Below are positions 38,972-47,339 of a stretch of DNA of 64,000 nt, in pieces (the stretch's first letter is position 1; each line of letters opens with the position of its first letter). The notes under the pieces are model-generated. The model made no database searches. It was not told the DNA's origin and saw nothing but the letters and a program-made list of their open reading frames with translations. The position numbers and the translations under genes are program-made. Source of the stretch: Brachymonas denitrificans (GTDB lineage Bacteria; Pseudomonadota; Gammaproteobacteria; Burkholderiales; Burkholderiaceae_C); NCBI RefSeq assembly GCF_907163135.1, contig NZ_CAJQUA010000001.1, forward strand, positions 821,001 to 885,000. Reading direction: 5' to 3'.

Positions 38972-39159
38972 GTCAAGTCAAGACTTCGTTGTAAGACTGC
39001 ACCGTGTAACAGCAAAGCTGACAATAAACTCACAAATCGGCGTTGTCTGACACACAATGGAACTGGTGTCCGTTAAAGTGGCACTGGTCGGCAGCGCTTG
39101 CCCAGCAGTTTGCGGAAAGTGCCTGACTCTGATTTTCCAATGAACCGAAGGAACAACTC

Positions 39160-39732
39160 ATGAACGTTCAACGCTCTCTGCTCGTCCTGACCCTGGCTGC
39201 CGCTGCAGCCCTGACCGCTTGTGGCAAGAAGGAAGACACGGCTGCCGCCAGCCAGGCTGCCTCCGCTGCCGACATGGCCGCTTCTGCCGCTGACATGGCT
39301 GGCTCTGCGGCCGTGACCGCCGCTTCCGCTGCAGTTGACACCGCCGCCTCTGCAATGGATAGTGCCGCTTCCGCCGTCGATAACGCTGCGTCCGCTACGG
39401 CCGCTGCTGCCGCCTCCGCCGTGAACGCCGCTTCCGCTGCCGTGACCGGTGCTGCTGCAGGTGCCGCTGCCGGCCTCGACCTGGCCAAGGGCGAAGCCCT
39501 GTACAAGTCCACCTGCCAGGCCTGCCATGCTGCTGGCGTTGCCGGCGCTCCCAAGCTGGACGACAAGGCCGACTGGGCTCCCCGTATTGCCCAGGGCGAA
39601 GAAACACTGTTCAAGCACTCCATCGAGGGCTTCACCGGCCAGAAGGGCGTGATGCCTCCCAAGGGTGGCTCCACCGCTCCTGACGAGGACGTGAAAGCTG
39701 CCGTGATGTACATGGTCAGCCACGCCAAGTAA
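39160..39732 (+). CDS. Lipoprotein cytochrome c5 with Ala/Ser-rich spacer
   Basis: 190 residues. Lipobox LTAC (Cys21) followed by GKKED. Residues 30-110 are a repetitive Ala-rich segment of roughly 7-residue units (ASAADMA, ASAADMA, GSAAVTA, ASAMDSA, ASAVDNA). A small class I cytochrome c domain follows, with heme motif CQACH (119-123) and the probable axial Met165 in GVMPPKGG. It would carry electrons at the periplasmic face, held away from the membrane by the spacer. An adjacent gene shares the same N-terminus and composition. Confidence 0.88.
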   Translation: MNVQRSLLVLTLAAAAALTACGKKEDTAAASQAASAADMAASAADMAGSAAVTAASAAVDTAASAMDSAASAVDNAASATAAAAASAVNAASAAVTGAAAGAAAGLDLAKGEALYKSTCQACHAAGVAGAPKLDDKADWAPRIAQGEETLFKHSIEGFTGQKGVMPPKGGSTAPDEDVKAAVMYMVSHAK

Positions 39733-39752
39733 TCACGCCATCCGCGTCGCAC

Positions 39753-39788
39753 AAGGCCGCCCGCTCAGTCGGGGCGGCCTTTGTTTTT
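39753..39788 (+). terminator. Intrinsic terminator after the cytochrome gene
   Basis: AAGGCCGCCC (39753-39762), eight-base loop, GGGGCGGCCTT (39771-39782 region), then TGTTTTT. Confidence 0.88.
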
Positions 39789-39965
39789 GGTGCCAACCAT
39801 GCAACGATCCGTTGCCCGATTACATTCCGTTGCAGACAGCGTTGCCACATCCGGCGCAGTTCCATTACAGTCTGCCTTGTCGGGATGTCATGAAATTGTC
39901 AGCTTCCGACGACTCTGCGCTTGGACTCCCGCGCAGCCATTCATCCCATCGATTCGAGGACCATC

Positions 39966-40328
39966 ATGAAATTCCAACGCACGCTGCTTGTTGCCTCCCT
40001 GGTTGCCGCCATGTCCGTGGTGGCTTGCGGAAAGAAGGAAGAAACTCCCAAGGATGAGCGCGCTGCCGCCCAGGCCAGCGCTGCGGTGGATCAGGCTGCT
40101 TCGGCTGCCGAGATGGCCGGCAAGGCCGCTGCCACGGCAGCCTCTGCCGCTGCGGAAAAGGCCGCTGCTGCTGCCGATCGTGCCAAGGCTGCGGTGCAGG
40201 AGGCCACGGCCGAAGGCAAGGCTGCCGCCAAGCAGGCAACGGAAGAAGGCAAGGCAGCTGCCAATGCGGCCCTGGAGAAGGCCGAAGCCGCGGCCAAGCG
40301 TGCCCAGGACGCAGCCGCCAGCAAGTAA
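39966..40328 (+). CDS. Small Ala/Lys-rich lipoprotein
   Basis: 120 residues. The signal peptide ends VVAC (Cys21) and is followed by GKKEE, nearly the same as the upstream cytochrome lipoprotein. The rest is a continuous Ala/Lys/Glu helix-former with imperfect 7- to 11-residue periodicity (AEKAAAAADRAK, EGKAAAKQATEEGKAAANAA), like coiled-coil or LEA-type proteins. There is no cytochrome motif. It may span or brace the periplasm, but function is unknown. GAGGA lies five bases before ATG 39966. It ends three bases before the convergent aminotransferase stop. Confidence 0.75.
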   Translation: MKFQRTLLVASLVAAMSVVACGKKEETPKDERAAAQASAAVDQAASAAEMAGKAAATAASAAAEKAAAAADRAKAAVQEATAEGKAAAKQATEEGKAAANAALEKAEAAAKRAQDAAASK

Positions 40329-40331
40329 GCC

Positions 40332-41507
40332 TTACAGGCTGGCAAGGCGCTGCAGCGCCAGTGCCAGCGTTTCATCCCGCTTGGCAAAGCAGAAGCGGAT
40401 GATTTTCTGCTCGAAGCCTTCGGCGTAGAAGGCCGAGAGCGGAATCGCGGCAACACCCACCTCCCGCGTCAGCCACTGGCAGAACTCGCCTTCTGGCAGG
40501 TCGCGCTCGGTCACGGCGAGGGCGTCATAGCGCACGCACTGGAAATAGGTGCCGGTGCAGGGCAGCAGTTGCAGGCGGGTGTGGCGCAGCCCTTCGGCAA
40601 ACAGGTCGCGCTTGCGCTGGTAGAAGGCGGGCAGTTGCAGGTAGGGCTGCGGATCACGCATGTACTGTGCCAGCCCGTGCTGCATCGGCGTGTTGACGGT
40701 GAACACGTTGAACTGGTGGATCTTGCGAAACTCGGCCATCAGCGCCGGGGGCGCCGCCACATAGCCCACCTTCCAGCCCGTCACATGGAAGGTCTTGCCG
40801 AAGCTGCTCACGATCATGCTGCGTGCTGCCAGGGCCGGGTAGCGCGCCACGCTGCAGTGCGGAGCGCCATCGAACACCATGTGCTCGTACACCTCGTCGC
40901 TGATCACGATCACCTCGGTGCCGTCCAGCAGGTCCTGCAGCCGCAGCATGTCGGCCTCGCTCCACACCGTGCCGGAAGGGTTGTGCGGGGTGTTGATCAT
41001 GATGGCGCGTGTGCGCGGCGTGATTGCCGCGGCAATGCGGTCGAAATCCGGGCGAAAGCTGCCGGGCCTGAGCGGCACACGCACCGGGATGCCGCCGGCC
41101 ATGGCAATGCCGGGCAGGTAGCTGTCATAGCAGGGTTCCAGCACGATCACCTCGTCACCGGGCTGCACCACGGCGAGCAGGCAGGTCAGCAGTGCCTGCG
41201 TGGCGCCGGCCGTCACCGTGATGCCGGCATCGGCATCGTAGCGCTGCCCGTAGAGGAGGCTGATCTTGTCCGCTATGGCCTGACGCAACGCCGGCACGCC
41301 GGGCATGGGCGGATACTGGTTGTGCCCCGCCAGCATGGCCTGGTGCACCTCGTCGACCAGCGCCGGGTCGCACGGAAAATCCGGAAAACCCTGTCCGAGG
41401 TTGACCGCTTCATGCTGCTGGGCCAGCGCAGACATGACGGAGAAAATCGTGGTGCCTACCGCTGGCAGGCGCGAGGAAATGGCGGGGGTGTGCAGGGCGG
41501 CGCTCAT
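40332..41507 (-). CDS. Class I/II PLP aminotransferase (methionine aminotransferase-like)
   Basis: 391 residues. The start NLGQGFPDFPCDP, the substrate segment INTPHNPSGTVW and the PLP lysine in SSFGKTFHVTGWKVGY match the YbdL/KAT-type subgroup that transaminates methionine, and often glutamine and aromatic residues, with 2-oxo acids. It is convergent with the Ala-rich lipoprotein and lies downstream of cysB on the same strand, which is consistent with a sulfur amino acid role but does not prove it. Confidence 0.85.
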   Translation of the reverse strand: MSAALHTPAISSRLPAVGTTIFSVMSALAQQHEAVNLGQGFPDFPCDPALVDEVHQAMLAGHNQYPPMPGVPALRQAIADKISLLYGQRYDADAGITVTAGATQALLTCLLAVVQPGDEVIVLEPCYDSYLPGIAMAGGIPVRVPLRPGSFRPDFDRIAAAITPRTRAIMINTPHNPSGTVWSEADMLRLQDLLDGTEVIVISDEVYEHMVFDGAPHCSVARYPALAARSMIVSSFGKTFHVTGWKVGYVAAPPALMAEFRKIHQFNVFTVNTPMQHGLAQYMRDPQPYLQLPAFYQRKRDLFAEGLRHTRLQLLPCTGTYFQCVRYDALAVTERDLPEGEFCQWLTREVGVAAIPLSAFYAEGFEQKIIRFCFAKRDETLALALQRLASL

Positions 41508-41567
41508 GGAGTCTCCGGAACCGCGCCGGCGTGACGGCGGCGCGGGGGGCAGGTGGGGCGGGTGTGC

Positions 41568-42509
41568 TTACAGCTCGTAGTCGTCGAACTGGCCGGTCAT
41601 GGCCTTCATCACGAGCTGGCGCGGCAGGCGGTCACTCAGGTACTCGGCAAACTCGTACACGTAGTTGCGCAGGTATACGCCGCGCTTGAAGGCCACGCGC
41701 GTGACGTTGCTGCCGAACAGATGCCCCAGCGGGCGGTACACCAGTCCCGGTTTGGGATCATGCGTCATCGCCATTTCGGCCACGATGCCGACGCCCAGTC
41801 CGTGCGTCACGTAAGTGCTGATCACATCCGAATCGATGGCTTCCAGCACCACTTCCGGCGTCAGGCGACGCTGCGCAAAGGCCTGGTCGATACGGGTGCG
41901 TCCGGTGAACGAGGGATGGTAGGTGATGAGCGGCTGCTGGGCCAGCATCTCCAGCGTGATGCGCTCTTCGTGCGCCAGCGGATGCGCTTCGGGCACGACC
42001 AGCACGTGCTGCCAGTTGTAGCAGGGCAGGGTGACCAGGTCCGCGTAGTCGGCCAGCGACTCGGTCGCAATGCCGATTTCGGCGGATTCTTCCTGCAGCA
42101 TGCGCGCCACCTGCTCGGGCGTGCCCTGATGCAGGCTCACCTGGACCTTGGGATAGCGCTGGCGCAACTGGGCCACGCGCAGCGGCAGCACGTAGCGGGC
42201 CTGCGTATGGGTGGCGGCAATGCTCAGGCGCCCGCTGTCCTGCGTGCTGAACTGCTCGCCGATGCGCTTGAGGTTGGCCACTTCGCGCTGGATGATCTCG
42301 ATGCTGGCCAGGATGTGCTGGCCGGGCTCCGTCACATGCTTCAGGCGCTTGCCGTGGCGCGCAAAGATATCCACGCCCAGTTCCTCCTCCAGCTCGATGA
42401 TGGCCTTGGACACCCCGGGCTGCGAGGTGAACAGCGCCTTGGCGGTTTCCGTGAGGTTGAGATTGCGGCGGACCGCTTCCTGGACAAAGCGGAATTGATG
42501 GAGGTTCAT
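41568..42509 (-). CDS. cysB: CysB-family LysR-type transcriptional regulator
   Basis: 313 residues. The N-terminal winged helix (MNLHQFRFVQEAVRRNLNLT, LFTSQPGVSKAIIELEEELG) and the co-inducer domain (SIAATHTQARYVLP, FGSNVTRVAFKRGVYLRNY near the end) are those of CysB/Cbl. It activates sulfate assimilation in response to O-acetylserine or N-acetylserine. A possible -10 (TACAAT, 42560-42555 minus) lies about 45 bp upstream. It sits 60 bp before the aminotransferase gene on the same strand. Confidence 0.93.
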   Translation of the reverse strand: MNLHQFRFVQEAVRRNLNLTETAKALFTSQPGVSKAIIELEEELGVDIFARHGKRLKHVTEPGQHILASIEIIQREVANLKRIGEQFSTQDSGRLSIAATHTQARYVLPLRVAQLRQRYPKVQVSLHQGTPEQVARMLQEESAEIGIATESLADYADLVTLPCYNWQHVLVVPEAHPLAHEERITLEMLAQQPLITYHPSFTGRTRIDQAFAQRRLTPEVVLEAIDSDVISTYVTHGLGVGIVAEMAMTHDPKPGLVYRPLGHLFGSNVTRVAFKRGVYLRNYVYEFAEYLSDRLPRQLVMKAMTGQFDDYEL

Positions 42510-42625
42510 GGTGCCCGATGAAGAAAAGGACCGGCTGCGGTCGTTATGGGCGATATTGTATAAGAGGAATGAGTCTTATGCTTTGCATGCATGTGGTATG
42601 GCCGCAATGCCTGTCATGCAAAAAG

Positions 42626-42659
42626 AAAAAGGGTTGCAACATTGCGCTGCAACCCTTTT
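42626..42659 (-). terminator. Intrinsic terminator of the tRNA-Pro(CGG) transcript
   Basis: AAAAGGGTTGCA and TGCAACCCTTTT arms (42627-42638 and 42648-42659) around a nine-base loop, just past the tRNA 3' end on the minus strand. Confidence 0.88.
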
Positions 42660-42665
42660 CATGGA

Positions 42666-42742
42666 TGGTCGGAGTAAAAGGATTCGAACCTTCGACCTTC
42701 TCGTCCCGAACGAGACGCGCTACCAGGCTGCGCCATACTCCG
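42666..42742 (-). tRNA. tRNA-Pro (anticodon CGG)
   Basis: 77 nt including encoded CCA on the minus strand. The acceptor arms are CGGAGTA and TACTCCG. The anticodon loop TTCGGGA gives CGG, and the T loop is TTCGAAT. It shares the overall body of the tRNA-Pro(TGG) at 26167. Confidence 0.96.
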
Positions 42743-42818
42743 AAGACATCGATTATAGCCTCGGTTTTTGGTGATTTTCAAGGCCTGCGAAATTTTTCCG
42801 GGCAAATCTGCGACGGTA

Positions 42819-43925
42819 CTAGCGCTTCAGCACCAGCCAGACAAATGCACCCAGCGAGATCAGCGTATAGATCACGCTGGGTATCGCTGCCGCCACCCAC
42901 GGCACCCAGCCATTGAGGTTGCCGATGTAGCCGAACACGTTGTTGAGCAGGAAGAAGCTGATGCCGATCACCACGCCGCCAAATACCGCCGTGGTGATGT
43001 TGCCCGAGCGGAAATGCAGGTAGGCAAAGGGCAGGGCCAGGATCACCATTACCAGGCAACTCAGCGGGTAGAACACCTTGCGCCAGAACTGGATTTCGTA
43101 GTTCTGTGCCGACTGGTTGTTGCTCTTGAGGTGCGAAACGTACTGGTACAGCTCCAGTGCCGACATGCGGTCCGGTTCGAGCAGGGCCGACGCCACCATG
43201 CTCTGTGCGATTTCCGTCGTCATGTGCATGGTTGGCAACTGTTCGCGCTTGATGCGGTATTGCTCTTCGGCCGCTCCCGTCAGCACGGTGTGCTGCACAT
43301 TCTGCAGATGCCAGCTGCCGTCCTTGCCGAAGGTGCCGGATTCGGCCTTGACGATATCGGACAAGGCACCATCGGCCCCGAAGTTGAACACGCGCACATT
43401 GCGCATCTCAGCCTGGGGTGTGAGTTGCTGCACGTTGACGATGCGGTCGCCTCCACCCGCGCTCTCCTTCATCCACGCACCGGTACGCCCGGACGTGAGG
43501 TTGCCTTCGAAACGGGCCTTGTAGTTCTGGGCGAACTTCTCTGTGCGCGGCGCGACGTAGTCGCCGACCAGAAAGGTGAGCACGCCAAAAATGGCGCCGA
43601 TCCACAGCAGGCTGCGCAGGGCGCGTGCAGGGCTCAGGCCGCTGGTGCGCAGAATGGTGAATTCGGAGTTCTGCGCCAGGCTGGCCATCACGAAGATGGT
43701 GCCGATCAGCACGGCGATGGGCAGCAGTTCGTACACATGGCCGGGAATCAGCATGCCCACATAGGACAAGGCATTCACGATGGTGTACTGCAGCACCGGA
43801 TTGCGGCTGGTGTACGAGATGTCGTTGACCGCATCAAAGAAGAAGAACAGCGCCAGAAAGCCGATTGTCACGAACAGAACGGCCAGATAGATCTGGCGGT
43901 GGATATAGCCTTGTGCCGTTTTCAT
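42819..43925 (-). CDS. lptG: LPS export ABC transporter permease LptG
   Basis: 368 residues with paired membrane helices at each end (about 12-120 and 275-365) and a periplasmic beta-jellyroll between. Landmarks are ALSYVGMLIPGHVYELLPIAVLIG and ILRTSGLSPARALRSL. With LptF and LptB it pulls LPS out of the inner membrane. Its ATG overlaps the lptF stop by four bases (ATGA). Confidence 0.94.
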   Translation of the reverse strand: MKTAQGYIHRQIYLAVLFVTIGFLALFFFFDAVNDISYTSRNPVLQYTIVNALSYVGMLIPGHVYELLPIAVLIGTIFVMASLAQNSEFTILRTSGLSPARALRSLLWIGAIFGVLTFLVGDYVAPRTEKFAQNYKARFEGNLTSGRTGAWMKESAGGGDRIVNVQQLTPQAEMRNVRVFNFGADGALSDIVKAESGTFGKDGSWHLQNVQHTVLTGAAEEQYRIKREQLPTMHMTTEIAQSMVASALLEPDRMSALELYQYVSHLKSNNQSAQNYEIQFWRKVFYPLSCLVMVILALPFAYLHFRSGNITTAVFGGVVIGISFFLLNNVFGYIGNLNGWVPWVAAAIPSVIYTLISLGAFVWLVLKR

Positions 43926-45073
43926 GCTGCACTTCCCGTTTCACGCGTGCGGCGACGCTGCCACAGATGGCTGAAAGACCATTGCATGTGGCGCTTCCAC
44001 AACCACAGCAGCGAGGCCACGAAGACACCACCATGCAGCACCAGCAGCATCATCGGCATGCCGATCTTGCCGGTGGCCACCCAGTTCTTGCCGAAGTTGA
44101 GCAGGTTGAAATAGGCGACGAAGAACAGCAGGGCCACGATCAGCCCGCCGCTGCGTCCCGAGCGCGGGTTGACGCGCGAGGACGCCAGCGCCAGCAGCAT
44201 GAAGTTGATGCCCGCCAGCGCCATACCCAGGCGCCAGCCCAATTCGCCCTGGAAGCGTCCTTCCGGAATGCGGAAAAGGGCCGGAGTGGGGATGATGCGC
44301 GGCGAAATGCCGATCAGGGTGGTCGGGTCGTTGAGGTTGACGTCCTTCACCTCCACCGGCTTGCCCCCGATGCGGATGCCGTATTCCTGGAAACGGCTGA
44401 TGGTCAGTGTCTGGTCATCGTGGATTTCGGTGCTTTGCCCGTTGTTGAGGACGGCAAAGCGCTCGTTGCCCACCATGCGGATATGCCCGTTGCTGGCCGA
44501 CACCACCACTTCGCTCTTGGGCTGGCGGGCAAAGATGAACAGCTTGCTGGCCTTGTCCGGGGTGCCGCGCTCCTTCATGTCCTTGTTGTCGATGTAGAAC
44601 ACGCGGCTGCCGTCACGCGATTCCTGGAACTGGCCGGGGGCAATGCGCTCGAGGTCGCCGCGGCTCTGGTAGCGGTTGAGCAGCTCCTGCGACTTGGCAT
44701 TGGCCCAAGGCCAGCCAAACACCGACAGCAGGGCAATCACCACGATGACCGGCGCTGAAAACTGCAGCACCGGCCGCAGGAAGCGGAACAGGCCCTGTCC
44801 GGCAGAAAACCAGACATCCATCTCGCTGTCCCGGTACATGCGTGACAGCGTGTAGACAATGCTGATGAACAGGCTGAGCGTGAGGATGGTCGGGAAATAG
44901 GCCAGTACGGTAAAGCCCAGCACCAGCGACACCTCGGACGGATCCACCGTACCCTTGTTGGCGAAGTTGAGCGTGCGGATCAGCATCATCGTGAGCACGA
45001 TGATGAGCAGCACGAACAGCGTCGCGCCAAAGGTGCGGGTCAGTTCGCGGCGTATGGAAGAATCGAATAACAT
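43922..45073 (-). CDS. lptF: LPS export ABC transporter permease LptF
   Basis: 383 residues of the same fold as LptG. The start MLFDSSIRRELTRTFGATL is diagnostic. Helices lie at about 15-120 and 285-365, with the LptB-contact segment TLSRMYRDSEMDVWFSAG. It overlaps lptG by four bases, so the two are translationally coupled. It is divergent from pepA with only 40 bp between start codons, so the promoters must overlap. The ATG at 45073 is chosen over longer in-frame starts that would enter the pepA leader. Confidence 0.94.
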   Translation of the reverse strand: MLFDSSIRRELTRTFGATLFVLLIIVLTMMLIRTLNFANKGTVDPSEVSLVLGFTVLAYFPTILTLSLFISIVYTLSRMYRDSEMDVWFSAGQGLFRFLRPVLQFSAPVIVVIALLSVFGWPWANAKSQELLNRYQSRGDLERIAPGQFQESRDGSRVFYIDNKDMKERGTPDKASKLFIFARQPKSEVVVSASNGHIRMVGNERFAVLNNGQSTEIHDDQTLTISRFQEYGIRIGGKPVEVKDVNLNDPTTLIGISPRIIPTPALFRIPEGRFQGELGWRLGMALAGINFMLLALASSRVNPRSGRSGGLIVALLFFVAYFNLLNFGKNWVATGKIGMPMMLLVLHGGVFVASLLWLWKRHMQWSFSHLWQRRRTRETGSAA

Positions 45074-45113
45074 TAGTCCCGCGCTTGCAATCCAAGAACA
45101 AACCGACATTATC

Positions 45114-46715
45114 ATGAATTTCCAACTCTCCCCCTCCGACCTGCTGGCTCCGAGCAAGGCTGTGCGCAGTGATGTCTTGCTCGTCCTGCTGCGTGATGGC
45201 TACGAAGTGCTGCCGGAGCGCATGGCCGGCCTGCCCGGTACCATTGCCCGCGCCATGCAGTGCGGCCACTGGAGCCCGGCTGCGGGCAAGCGCCTGTCGC
45301 TCTACCTGCCCGACGATGCCTTTGCCTCCCGCGTAATCCTGCTCGGGATCGGCCAGGGCAAGCAGCAGGACATCCGCGAGGCACTGTCCAAGGCGGTGAA
45401 GGAACTGGTCAGCGAGGACGTGCGTCTGGCCGTGTATTTCGCGCAGGACGCCACGATCGACCAGGTGCGTACTGCCATGCTCGCCGTGGGGGGCGCCGGC
45501 TATGTGTACAGCAACACCAAGCCTTCGGCCAAGGGCGGGCTGAAGAAGGTCGTTATCGGCGCGCCGAATGCCAATGACTGCCGTACGGGTTTCGAGGAAG
45601 GTCGTGCGCTGCTGGCCGGCATGGGCCTGGCGCGCGAATGGGCCAACCGTCCTGCCAACCATGCCACCCCCACGCTGCTGGGCAAGGTCGCCGAGGAGAT
45701 TGCCCGTTCCGGCAACGAAGGCCATGGCGACGCACGTTTCAAATGCGAACTGCTGGACGAGGCCAAAGTGCGCAAGCTGGGCATGGGCGCTTTCCTGGCC
45801 GTGGCCAAGGGCTCCAGCGAGCCACTGCGCTTCATCGTGCTGCAGTACCACGGCGCTGACCGCAAGCAGGCGCCGCTCGCCTTTGTCGGCAAGGGCATCA
45901 CCTTCGACAGCGGCGGCATTTCCATCAAGCCGGGCGCCGGCATGGACGAGATGAAGTTCGACATGTCGGGTGCTGCCAGCGTGCTGGGGCTGTTCGAGGC
46001 GCTGCGCCACCTGCGTCCGGCCATCAACGTGGTGGGCCTGATTCCCGCCTGCGAGAACATGCCCAGCGGCGAAGCCACCAAGCCGGGCGATGTAATCACC
46101 AGCATGAGCGGCCAGACCATCGAGGTGCTCAATACCGACGCCGAAGGGCGCCTGATCCTGTGCGATGCGCTGACCTATGCCGAACGCTTCAAACCGCTGG
46201 CGGTGGTGGATATCGCCACGCTGACCGGCAACTGCGTGATGGCGCTGGGCAACCTGCGCTCGGGCCTGTTCAGCCAGCACGATGAGCTGGCGCGCGCCAT
46301 CGAGCAGGCGGCGGACGAGTCGGCCGACCTGTGCTGGCGCATGCCTATGGACGATGCCTATGGCAAGGGACTGAAATCCAATTTCGCGGATATGGCGAAC
46401 ATCGCAGGGCGTACCGCCGGGGCGATTTCTGCAGCCAAGTTCCTGGAACGCTATACCTCGGCCTATCCCTGGGCGCATCTGGACATTGCCGGCACGGCCT
46501 GGGACGAGGGCGCCGCCAAGGGGGCTACCGGCCGCCCGGTGCCCTTGCTGGTGCGGCTGGTGCTGAACCTGGCGAAGACGCCGGTGCAGTTTGCCCTGCC
46601 TGCACCCGAGGGGGGCAAGGCGACAGCAAGGGATACCGGCAAGACGGGCAAACCGGCGGCCCGCAAGCCTGCAGCAGCCAAGGGCAAGGGCGCCGCAGCA
46701 GGCAAGCGCGGATGA
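45114..46715 (+). CDS. pepA: Leucyl aminopeptidase (cytosol aminopeptidase) PepA
   Basis: 533 residues. The N-terminal macro-like domain is followed by the M17 catalytic domain: metal lysine and aspartates in GKGITFDSGGISIKPG and MSGAAS, the signature NTDAEGRLILCDAL, and arginine in EGRL. The tail after about 495 is Lys/Ala/Gly-rich and not part of the enzyme fold, resembling a DNA- or RNA-binding tail. PepA removes N-terminal residues from peptides and in E. coli also binds DNA. It is divergent from lptF and followed by holC after 13 bp. Confidence 0.95.
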   Translation: MNFQLSPSDLLAPSKAVRSDVLLVLLRDGYEVLPERMAGLPGTIARAMQCGHWSPAAGKRLSLYLPDDAFASRVILLGIGQGKQQDIREALSKAVKELVSEDVRLAVYFAQDATIDQVRTAMLAVGGAGYVYSNTKPSAKGGLKKVVIGAPNANDCRTGFEEGRALLAGMGLAREWANRPANHATPTLLGKVAEEIARSGNEGHGDARFKCELLDEAKVRKLGMGAFLAVAKGSSEPLRFIVLQYHGADRKQAPLAFVGKGITFDSGGISIKPGAGMDEMKFDMSGAASVLGLFEALRHLRPAINVVGLIPACENMPSGEATKPGDVITSMSGQTIEVLNTDAEGRLILCDALTYAERFKPLAVVDIATLTGNCVMALGNLRSGLFSQHDELARAIEQAADESADLCWRMPMDDAYGKGLKSNFADMANIAGRTAGAISAAKFLERYTSAYPWAHLDIAGTAWDEGAAKGATGRPVPLLVRLVLNLAKTPVQFALPAPEGGKATARDTGKTGKPAARKPAAAKGKGAAAGKRG

Positions 46716-46728
46716 TTCAGGCCCTGGC

Positions 46729-47172
46729 ATGACCGAAATCGCCTTCCATTTCAATATTCCCGACCGGGTTGCCTACCTCAGCCGCCTGCTGCGCAAGGCG
46801 GTGGGGCGTGCCGATTCCATCGTGGTGGTGGCCGAGCCGGCAACGCTGGACAAGCTCGACCGCAAACTGTGGGAGCTGTCCGCGACCGATTTCATCGGCC
46901 ACTGGCGCGAAGGGCAGGAAGGAGGTGCGACGGCGGCTGCCATGCAGGAGTGTGCGCGCGTCTGGCTTACGGGCGACGTGGGCAGCTGCGCACGCCATGA
47001 TGTGCTGGTCAGTCTGATGCCGCAGGTGCCGGCCGGGTTCGAGCAGTTCGCACGGCTGATCGAGGTGGTTTCGCAGGACGAGGCGGACCGTGCCCAGGCG
47101 CGCGAGCGCTGGCGCTATTACACCAGCCGTGGCTACCAGATCCAGCGGCATGATGTGCAGGTGAAGGGCTGA
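46729..47172 (+). CDS. holC: DNA polymerase III chi subunit
   Basis: 147 residues. MTEIAFHFNIPDRVAYLSRLLRKA and the central FIGHWREGQ region are typical of HolC. It links the clamp loader to SSB and is usually found next to pepA, as here (13-bp gap, same strand). A GC-rich run but no clear Shine-Dalgarno precedes ATG 46729, consistent with coupling to pepA. Confidence 0.92.
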   Translation: MTEIAFHFNIPDRVAYLSRLLRKAVGRADSIVVVAEPATLDKLDRKLWELSATDFIGHWREGQEGGATAAAMQECARVWLTGDVGSCARHDVLVSLMPQVPAGFEQFARLIEVVSQDEADRAQARERWRYYTSRGYQIQRHDVQVKG

Positions 47173-47339
47173 GAAAGCCGGGTTCTCGGTGTTTGCCCTA
47201 GAACGTGCAAATAGGACGAGTGAACGGTAACTGGCGCATTACAATTTTTTCGCTGTCGTTGAAGGATTTGCAAACAGGCAGACCAGGCGGCGGGAAAGCC
47301 CGGCTTTCGAAGACACACCTATATCTGGAGACAAACATC

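Noticed and set aside
44613-46754. 713-residue minus-strand frame across pepA and lptF
   Set aside because: Shadow of pepA joined to an out-of-frame part of lptF. Both real genes have full motifs.
47173-47308. Long-range inverted repeat GAAAGCCGGG / CCCGGCTTTC before the LivK-like gene
   Set aside because: The arms are about 115 bp apart, so a hairpin is unlikely. It may just be two GC-rich leader elements.
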